A DNA stretch of 18,940 bases, taken from positions 1 through 18,940 of the forward strand of contig CALFHG010000064.1 of assembly GCA_937875805.1 (NCBI GenBank), read 5' to 3'. The translations under genes and the position numbers were made by a program. The notes under the pieces are model-generated. The model was given only the letters and a program-made list of their open reading frames with translations. It was not told where the DNA came from and did not search any database. Shown one piece after another: positions 13,977 through 18,940 of this stretch; the stretch's first letter is position 1, and the number at the start of each line of letters is the position of its first letter. Origin of the DNA: an uncultured Nitrosopumilaceae archaeon. GTDB lineage: Archaea; Thermoproteota; Nitrososphaeria; Nitrososphaerales; Nitrosopumilaceae.

Positions 13977-14396
13977 TTAGTTTTGAGACATCTTTACAAT
14001 ATCATCCCAGATTATCTTTGGCACAGGCATTACAGATAACCTTGAAATTCTTATTAATTCCCAATCTTTGAATTTTTTCTCTTTTTTCATTTCATTAAGA
14101 GTTACTGGACGTTTCAATGTTTTTTTGTATTTTACATCAACAACAATAAATCGTTCTACATCTTCTTTAGGATTAGGATATGGCTTTGAAGTTATTTGCA
14201 TAATTCCTACTGCTTGTCGTTCATCACCCGTATGATAAAAAAATACAAGATCACCGGATTTCATTTCTCGCATATGCTTTAATGCTAAATTATTATGAAC
14301 TCCATCCCATACGGTTGTTTTTTCTTTTTTAAGCTGTTCAAAATTATATCCCCTTGGTCCACTAGGTTCTTGTTTTGCTAACCAATAATTCACCAT
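13977..14396 (-). CDS. EVE-domain protein
   Basis: A 139-residue protein that is almost entirely an EVE domain, a PUA-like fold related to YTH that binds modified bases in RNA or DNA. Diagnostic segments are YWLAKQEPSGPRGYNFEQL at the start, TVWDGVHNNLALKHMREMKSGDLVFFYHTG, and AVGIMQITSKPYPNP. The reading frame stays open upstream to an ATG at 14534, but that would add 46 residues unlike any EVE protein and drawn from the GC-rich non-coding element. ATG at 14396 (MVNYWLAKQ) fits the family start; ATG at 14408 (MKNEMVNYW) is also possible. The strand matches pheT and the downstream RAM and HExxH genes. EVE proteins in many prokaryotes sit near modification-dependent defence genes; none is evident here. 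Confidence 0.9.
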   Translation of the reverse strand: MVNYWLAKQEPSGPRGYNFEQLKKEKTTVWDGVHNNLALKHMREMKSGDLVFFYHTGDERQAVGIMQITSKPYPNPKEDVERFIVVDVKYKKTLKRPVTLNEMKKEKKFKDWELIRISRLSVMPVPKIIWDDIVKMSQN

Positions 14397-14421
14397 TTCA
14401 TTTTTCATATTTTTATCAGTG

Positions 14422-14434
14422 TTTAATGGTTTTT
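14422..14434. repeat. Left arm of a 13-bp inverted repeat bounding the GC-rich element
   Basis: TTTAATGGTTTTT pairs with AAAAACCATTGAA at 14635-14647: ten perfect inner pairs, one T-G wobble, then two more pairs. The arms lie immediately outside the predicted RNA ends. They could be the closing stem of the RNA or terminal repeats of a small inserted element. Confidence 0.6.
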
Positions 14435-14435
14435 G

Positions 14436-14634
14436 AAAAAAGATATGTTCCCCGGTTCTGACTCGCACCAATTCATTGGTCATAGCCATACGCCTCCTCG
14501 CGTTCTGAAACCGGGGTTGCCCACAATGTAGCACGCCTGGGTGAATTAGAAATCACTGGTATCATTACGATCGACTCATCCTAATCCGTCTGCATGCTTG
14601 CTCTTGGGCGATTTGTAATAGGATTACTCCTACT
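14436..14634 (-). ncRNA. Candidate structured non-coding RNA (about 200 nt), unidentified
   Basis: Between pheT and the EVE gene lie about 200 bases whose composition stands out: the 67 bases at 14450-14516 are 58% G+C in an otherwise AT-rich window. On the minus strand a TATA-like TTTATAAT (14661-14654) lies about 25 bases before position 14634, and a T6 run at 14441-14436 follows a strong stem. Stems seen: TAGGA/TCCTA with a 4-base loop (14619-14632); TAATCC/GGATTA (14582-14587, 14621-14626), which is an alternative to the first; a 7-bp stem with wobbles (14517-14523, 14538-14544); and an 8-bp CCCCGGTT/AACCGGGG stem (14450-14457, 14509-14516). The last encloses CGC/GCG (14464-14466, 14500-14502) and a 5-bp hairpin (14467-14480). 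It lacks the hallmark motifs of 5S, RNase P and SRP RNA. A long 5' leader of the EVE gene is the main alternative. Confidence 0.5.
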
Positions 14635-14647
14635 AAAAACCATTGAA
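14635..14647. repeat. Right arm of the 13-bp inverted repeat bounding the GC-rich element
   Basis: AAAAACCATTGAA is the inverted partner of 14422-14434. No clear target-site duplication is seen outside the two arms. Confidence 0.6.
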
Positions 14648-14653
14648 GAAATA

Positions 14654-14661
14654 ATTATAAA
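14654..14661 (-). promoter_or_regulatory. TATA-like box driving the candidate RNA
   Basis: On the minus strand the sequence reads TTTTTTATAATTA, a near-ideal archaeal TATA element. It sits just past the pheT stop and points into the GC-rich element. Confidence 0.5.
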
Positions 14662-14684
14662 AAACAGTTTTTGAGAAATTGGTT

Positions 14685-16325
14685 TTAATTTTTAAGAACA
14701 GAATCAGACAAAGATATCTCAAATCCAACTACAGGGACACGAATCTTATAATTTTCAATAATTTTTGAATCAATTTTTCCAATAATTCCAATTGGAATAT
14801 TATTTAGAATAATTGATGCACAATGGCCATCTTCAAATGTAGAATTAGTTGCAGTTTTTGTTTCTACTTTAATTCCAAATCCAATATTTAGTGCAGATTG
14901 AATAATTGATTTTATTTCAGTAAAATTTGCATCTTTATGTGCACTGATACCAGAAAAATTAATTTTTTCAGATATTGGGTTTTCTGTAGCAAAAACAGTT
15001 CCAGTTTCAAATATTTTTTGAGGATACGATTCGTGAATGTTTTTTGAAAGATTTTCTAATAAACCTGGAAGGATAGAATCACGTAAAATAGTATGTTCTC
15101 TACTTTTTGAATCAAGTACAGAAATAATTTTTGTTGAATCTCTATCAGTCATATCATATAACACTCGTTTACTAGTCAAACTAGAATTCAAAGCTTCAAG
15201 AAATCCCAGTCCAATCATTGTTTGATCTAGAGATTTTAGTTTTAATGAAACAGGATTTATTTTTCCTATAGTTTGGGAAGGAGATAGTATAGGTTCAAGA
15301 TTTTGGATTCCATACCCCAAAGCAACTTCTTCAACTAAATCTAAAGGTCCAAAAATATCAAATCGATATGCAGGTATTGTACAAATAATATTTACCCCTT
15401 TAGATATTGCATCTAGGCGAGATTTCTTCAAAGATGAAATAATTTTTGAAGAATTAAGACTTAAACCTAAAATCTGATTGACTAATGAAATACTGACAGT
15501 CATTTTTCTTTGTTCTAATTTTGGTGAAGAATTTTTTGCACCTGTTATTTTTATTGATTCTAAGATAAAACCAGCACTTTGTAAAATGGTCGCTACAACT
15601 GCAAGCATGTCTTCAGCATCTTCTTTGGTAATTCCAGTTACCTCAACAAAGAGATTTTTAGTTTTTGTAGTAACTGTAGTGACTGCAGCGTTAATTATAG
15701 GAGGGAAAGATACTGTATTTTCATTTTCATCTAAAATTATAGGTACTTGAGAAGATTGACCAAGTATAGAACCATAATCTTTTCCAACATCAGTGTTTAC
15801 CAATATTTCTGAGATAGTTGTCTCTTTTTCAGAGTTTAATGGAATAAATTTATGATTCCTAGTTGTTGTAGTGTAAACTAGTGGAAATGAAATCTTATCT
15901 AAATCATGTATTCCAATTGATGATTTTTTTCTTTTTCTTCCTATTCCAAAATGAAGATCTTCTTGCATGGTCATCAATTGTTTAATTGTTTTATCATCAA
16001 CTTTTCCATTTTTTGCAATAATTCCAGTTACAAAAGGCCTAATCTTTGTCACTGAAGAATTAACAGAGATTAGATAATTGTGAGATTTTTTTACATTAAG
16101 TTTTACTATACCAGTTTTAATCCCAAGTAATCCTTGCATGCCAAGTGCAATCCCGTAATCAGTCGAGTAATCAGGTCTATTTGGGCTATATTCAATCCGT
16201 ACAAGATCTTTATCTTCTGATTCAATATCCAATCCAAGAAAAGGTAATGAATCAGAAATTTGTTTTTTTGTTACTTTTCCAATTAATTTTTGGAGGCGAG
16301 AATAAGATAATTCGATTACTGGCAT
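14685..16325 (-). CDS. pheT: Phenylalanyl-tRNA synthetase beta subunit (archaeal type)
   Basis: PheT of 546 residues, the archaeal/eukaryotic-type beta chain, which with PheS forms the alpha2-beta2 enzyme that charges tRNA-Phe. The N-terminus PVIELSYSRLQKLIG, the RIEYSPNRPDYSTDYGIALGMQG block, the B3/4 region and the C-terminal catalytic-like domain (SPSQTIGKINP; MIGLGFLEALNSSL) follow the archaeal order. The bacterial EMAP/tRNA-binding domain and C-terminal anticodon domain are absent, as normal for this type. ATG at 16325 was chosen because the family starts there and a Shine-Dalgarno AAGGAGTG precedes it by 7 bases; a TTG at 16346 would place that site inside the coding region. It overlaps the end of pheS by 10 bases. 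Confidence 0.94.
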   Translation of the reverse strand: MPVIELSYSRLQKLIGKVTKKQISDSLPFLGLDIESEDKDLVRIEYSPNRPDYSTDYGIALGMQGLLGIKTGIVKLNVKKSHNYLISVNSSVTKIRPFVTGIIAKNGKVDDKTIKQLMTMQEDLHFGIGRKRKKSSIGIHDLDKISFPLVYTTTTRNHKFIPLNSEKETTISEILVNTDVGKDYGSILGQSSQVPIILDENENTVSFPPIINAAVTTVTTKTKNLFVEVTGITKEDAEDMLAVVATILQSAGFILESIKITGAKNSSPKLEQRKMTVSISLVNQILGLSLNSSKIISSLKKSRLDAISKGVNIICTIPAYRFDIFGPLDLVEEVALGYGIQNLEPILSPSQTIGKINPVSLKLKSLDQTMIGLGFLEALNSSLTSKRVLYDMTDRDSTKIISVLDSKSREHTILRDSILPGLLENLSKNIHESYPQKIFETGTVFATENPISEKINFSGISAHKDANFTEIKSIIQSALNIGFGIKVETKTATNSTFEDGHCASIILNNIPIGIIGKIDSKIIENYKIRVPVVGFEISLSDSVLKN

Positions 16326-17710
16326 TTTGTAACACTCCTTAACCAACCAAGATTGTTATTGTAAAACTCTCTTACATCACCTAGATCATATTTTAACATA
16401 GCAATTCTTTCAATACCACCACCCCAAGCTAAAACAGGTTGAGTAATACCAAGAGGTTTAGTTACTTCAGGTCTAAAAATACCCATTCCAAATAATTCAA
16501 TCCATTTTCCTAATTTTTCATTATAAACCATAGTTTGAAGAGATGGTTCGGTATAGGGGAAAAATGTCGGCCAGAATTTTATTTTGGTAATTCCAATTCG
16601 TTTGTAAAACTCTCGCTGAATTCCCATTAAATTTCTCAATGAAGCATCTTTTCCAACAACAATGCCTTCAATTTGATTAAATTCAACCAAATGTTTGTAA
16701 CTAACTTTTTCATTTCTAAATACACGACCTAAAGAGAATATTCGTGCCTCATCAGGTTTGTTTTCAGCTAAATGTTTGATGGTTACACAAGTGGTATGTG
16801 TTCTAAGAACCATTTTTCTTGCCTCATTAATGTCCCACTGATATCGCCAATTCTTTTTATGAGATTCAGAAACTTTTCTTATTTGTTCAGGAGTTCCAAT
16901 TTTTTTAGCATTTATTCTATCTAGATAAAATGTATCTTGCAATTCTCTTGCAGGATGATCTTGCGGAGTAAACAAAGCATCGAAATTCCAAAAGCTTGAT
17001 TGAGTCATATTACCAAGAATTTCTGAAAAACCAAGTGTGACAAATATCTCACGAATTTCATCAATAGTATCTTTTAGAGGATGAGTTCTTGCAACAAAAA
17101 CTTCTGGAACGTTAGCTTCAACATCAATCCCACCAACAGAATCTGAAATTTTAATTGATTTTGCCAAATCAGATAATGAAATTTCTTTTGTTTTAATAAC
17201 ATCCTCAATAATAAAATCAGGTCTTTTTAAAAGTCCAGATAAATCATTGCCATCAATTTTATCTTTAGATAATTTTTCATTTCCAATAAGTTTTAGAGTT
17301 TTTTCTCCTAAAAGTTCTGAAGGAGAATTTTTTATAGAAATTTCATCAACTGAAACTTCAATCCAATTATTTTTTCTAGCTAGACCCATGGAAGGTCCAA
17401 ATACATAGCCTAATTCATTTTGTAAATCAGATAATTTTCTAGGTCCAGTCTTTAGTAAATCTAACAATCTTCTTTCAGGTAATCCTTTTGTTAAAGATTC
17501 AACACCATTTTTCCCTAAACTCAAAATACTTGATTTTGATTCAGTGACAATTGCCAAATTTTTTAATTTAAGCCATTCAATTCCGCGTCTAATTTGATCA
17601 GGTGAAAGTTGTGTAGATTTTTCTAATGATTCAGGAGATTGTTTAGGATTGTCTCTTAAAGAGGCGATAATTTTTTTTTCAATTTCATGAAAAACTTGCG
17701 ACAACAGCAA
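16316..17710 (-). CDS. pheS: Phenylalanyl-tRNA synthetase alpha subunit (archaeal type)
   Basis: PheS, 464 residues, carries the class II catalytic core. The first ~150 residues are winged-helix-like modules (ESLEKSTQLSPDQIRRGIEWLKLKNL) typical of archaeal and eukaryotic PheS. HPLKDTIDEIREIFVTLGF (about 212-230) is motif 1, RIFSLGRVFRNEKVSYKHL is motif 2, and the GGGIERIAMLKY block near the C-terminus is motif 3 with its Arg. DHPARELQDTFYL is also characteristic. The start is TTG at 17710; a second TTG two codons later is possible. A shared TTTTTAAA core lies about 21 bases upstream. pheT overlaps the 3' end by 10 bases, so the subunits are made together. Confidence 0.95.
   Translation of the reverse strand: MLLSQVFHEIEKKIIASLRDNPKQSPESLEKSTQLSPDQIRRGIEWLKLKNLAIVTESKSSILSLGKNGVESLTKGLPERRLLDLLKTGPRKLSDLQNELGYVFGPSMGLARKNNWIEVSVDEISIKNSPSELLGEKTLKLIGNEKLSKDKIDGNDLSGLLKRPDFIIEDVIKTKEISLSDLAKSIKISDSVGGIDVEANVPEVFVARTHPLKDTIDEIREIFVTLGFSEILGNMTQSSFWNFDALFTPQDHPARELQDTFYLDRINAKKIGTPEQIRKVSESHKKNWRYQWDINEARKMVLRTHTTCVTIKHLAENKPDEARIFSLGRVFRNEKVSYKHLVEFNQIEGIVVGKDASLRNLMGIQREFYKRIGITKIKFWPTFFPYTEPSLQTMVYNEKLGKWIELFGMGIFRPEVTKPLGITQPVLAWGGGIERIAMLKYDLGDVREFYNNNLGWLRSVTKCQ
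16333..16340 (-). promoter_or_regulatory. Shine-Dalgarno site that fixes the pheT start
   Basis: AAGGAGTG inside the end of pheS ends 7 bases before the pheT ATG at 16325. Internal genes of an operon need such a site even when first genes are leaderless. Confidence 0.6.
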
Positions 17711-17726
17711 AGAATCCGAAAAAGAC

Positions 17727-17734
17727 TTTTTAAA
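17727..17734. promoter_or_regulatory. Single TATA-like core shared by divergent pheS and trpS
   Basis: TTTTTAAA reads as TTTAAAAA on the other strand. It lies about 25 bases before the trpS ATG (17756) and 21 before the pheS TTG (17710). The 45-base space between the starts holds no second AT-rich element of equal quality, so both leaderless transcripts may use one symmetric box. Confidence 0.5.
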
Positions 17735-17755
17735 CCTTAACCTAAGTCAAGATGA

Positions 17756-18868
17756 ATGTCAGCTGATGACTTTATTGTAACTCCGTGGCATGTAGAGGGC
17801 GATATTGACTATGATAAATTAATCAAGCAATTTGGAACTGAAAAAATTTCTTCAGAATTACTCGAAAGAATCAAGAAAATCACAGGCGAAGACCATTTTA
17901 TGCTCAGACGAGGCATTTTCTTCTCACATAGAGAACTGACTAGAATACTGGATGAATATGAGAAAGGTAACAAATTCTTTCTATATACAGGAAGGGGCCC
18001 TTCAGGTCATACCCATATTGGACATTTAGTACCATGGATGTTTGCAAAATGGTTACAAGATAAATTTGATGTTAACATGTATTTTCAACTTACAGATGAT
18101 GAGAAATTTTATTCAAAACCTAATCTAACTTTAGAAGAAACAAAGAAATTTGCATATGAGAATGCATTAGATTTTATCGCATTAGGTTTCAATCCAGAAA
18201 AAACAAAAATCATTATCAATACAAAAAATATTAAAACATTATATCCAATTGCAGCTGAAGTAGCAAAAAAAATCAATTTTTCTAATACAAAAGCAACATT
18301 TGGTTTCACAAATGAAACAAACATTGGAATGATATTTTATACATCATTACAATCAGCTCCATGTTTTATTGAAGACAAACCAGTGCTAATTCCATTAGGT
18401 GTTGATCAAGATCCTCACTTTAGATTAACAAGGGATATTGCACCAAAAATTGGAAAACAAAAACCAGCTTTAATTCATAATATTATGATTCCAAGTTTAG
18501 AAGGTCCAGGAGGAAAAATGTCAGCATCAGATGAAAAAGGTACGATTTACACAACAGATTCACCAAGTGAAGTAAAAAATAAAATTAACAAGCATGCATT
18601 TTCAGGAGGACAACCAGATATTGAACAACATAGAAAACTTGGTGGAAACCCAGATATCGATGTATCCTATCAATATCTAAGAATATTTTTTGAACCAGAT
18701 GATGCTAAATTAAAAATAATTCATGAAGATTATAAATCAGGTAAATTACTTTCAGGCGAACTAAAAGCAATTTTAATTGAAAAAATTAATTCATTTCTTG
18801 CAATTCATCAAGAAAATAGGAAAAAAGCAAAAAACCAGATTGAACAATTTCTTTTTGAGGATAAATGA
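17756..18868 (+). CDS. trpS: Tryptophanyl-tRNA synthetase (archaeal/eukaryotic type)
   Basis: A class I synthetase of 370 residues that charges tRNA-Trp. The HIGH motif is intact in GPSGHTHIGH (81-90), and the KMSKS loop appears as KMSAS (254-258) in GPGGKMSASDEKGTIY, the usual archaeal/eukaryotic form. Tryptophan- and ATP-pocket blocks include YFQLTDDEKF and PLGVDQDPHFRLTRDIA. The N-terminal FIVTPWHVEGDIDYDKLIKQFG is the family's N-terminal extension. ATG at 17756 fits the shared TATA-like core at 17727-17734. Its stop overlaps the ATG of the next ORF (ATGA, 18865-18868), suggesting translational coupling to an unknown gene cut by the window edge. Confidence 0.96.
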   Translation: MSADDFIVTPWHVEGDIDYDKLIKQFGTEKISSELLERIKKITGEDHFMLRRGIFFSHRELTRILDEYEKGNKFFLYTGRGPSGHTHIGHLVPWMFAKWLQDKFDVNMYFQLTDDEKFYSKPNLTLEETKKFAYENALDFIALGFNPEKTKIIINTKNIKTLYPIAAEVAKKINFSNTKATFGFTNETNIGMIFYTSLQSAPCFIEDKPVLIPLGVDQDPHFRLTRDIAPKIGKQKPALIHNIMIPSLEGPGGKMSASDEKGTIYTTDSPSEVKNKINKHAFSGGQPDIEQHRKLGGNPDIDVSYQYLRIFFEPDDAKLKIIHEDYKSGKLLSGELKAILIEKINSFLAIHQENRKKAKNQIEQFLFEDK

Positions 18869-18940
18869 AAATAACTATAACATGTGATGACAAATACGAG
18901 GCTCAAAAACTATCTAGTTTTATTTTCATAAAAGAGGGTA
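18865..18940 (+). CDS. Start of an unknown gene, coupled to trpS (runs off the right edge)
   Basis: ATG at 18865 overlaps the trpS stop as ATGA and opens a frame to the window end: 25 codons beginning MKITITCDDKYEAQKLSSF and continuing IFIKEG. The stretch is too short to identify. The four-base overlap is a strong sign of a real coupled gene. Confidence 0.6.
   Translation, partial: MKITITCDDKYEAQKLSSFIFIKEG

Noticed and set aside
14397..14534. Upstream extension of the EVE-domain frame to ATG 14534 (46 extra residues)
   Set aside because: The added peptide is unlike EVE proteins, comes from the GC-rich structured element and crosses its T6 run; the family start MVNYWLAKQ fits 14396.
14436..14634. 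Identity of the GC-rich element as RNase P, SRP or 5S RNA
   Set aside because: None of their hallmark conserved motifs is found on either strand, and the length is short for SRP or RNase P RNA. A model search is still needed.
16326..16346. TTG at 16346 as the pheT start
   Set aside because: It would put the good Shine-Dalgarno AAGGAGTG inside the gene and add seven residues absent from the family start.
1..18940. CRISPR arrays, insertion sequences, prophage genes or rRNA operons
   Set aside because: No regularly spaced repeats, transposase or phage motifs, or rRNA sequence seen on reading both strands.

Overview
The window looks like a piece of the chromosome of a low-GC ammonia-oxidising archaeon of the Nitrosopumilus type (Thaumarchaeota/Nitrososphaerota). 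The reasons are archaeal-type phenylalanyl- and tryptophanyl-tRNA synthetases, an archaeal RtcB, AT-rich TATA-like boxes about 20-30 bases before many starts (suggesting leaderless mRNAs), a tRNA gene without an encoded CCA, and several small proteins of unknown function. The lineage is inferred from protein flavour; no database search was run.

Layout. 1-542 (-) is the N-terminal part of rtcB. 543-1190 is sparse: a possibly frameshifted small gene (638-785), a very basic 66-aa protein (856-1056) and two short inverted repeats. 1191-1994 (+) is a tight set of a two-CBS-domain protein, a two-helix membrane protein and a 36-aa cysteine-rich microprotein. 2045-3406 is purB, which converges on and overlaps a stand-alone asparagine-synthetase-type ATPase (3399-4154, -). 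4227-7716 (+) holds a pterin carbinolamine dehydratase, a 6-pyruvoyl-tetrahydropterin-synthase-family protein with an extra N-terminal domain, and valS. 7727-9873 (-) holds pdxT, pdxS (4-base overlap) and a membrane-anchored unknown protein. tRNA-Trp(CCA) lies at 9950-10023, followed by a mitochondrial-type aconitase (10039-12303, -). An unknown 210-aa protein (12459-13091, +) converges on a minus-strand block: HExxH protein, stand-alone Lrp/AsnC effector domain, EVE-domain protein, a GC-rich non-coding element, pheT and pheS. trpS (17756-18868, +) diverges from pheS over one shared TATA-like core and runs into the start of another gene at the right edge.

Functionally this is mostly core metabolism and translation: three aminoacyl-tRNA synthetases, one tRNA, purine synthesis, pyridoxal 5'-phosphate synthesis, a TCA-cycle enzyme and pterin chemistry.

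The most unusual part is 14422-14647. About 200 bases visibly richer in GC than the surroundings are bounded by a 13-bp near-perfect inverted repeat. On the minus strand they have a good TATA-like box on one side and a T6 run on the other, and they can form several stems. This looks like an uncharacterised structured RNA gene. I could not match it to 5S, SRP or RNase P RNA by their conserved motifs.
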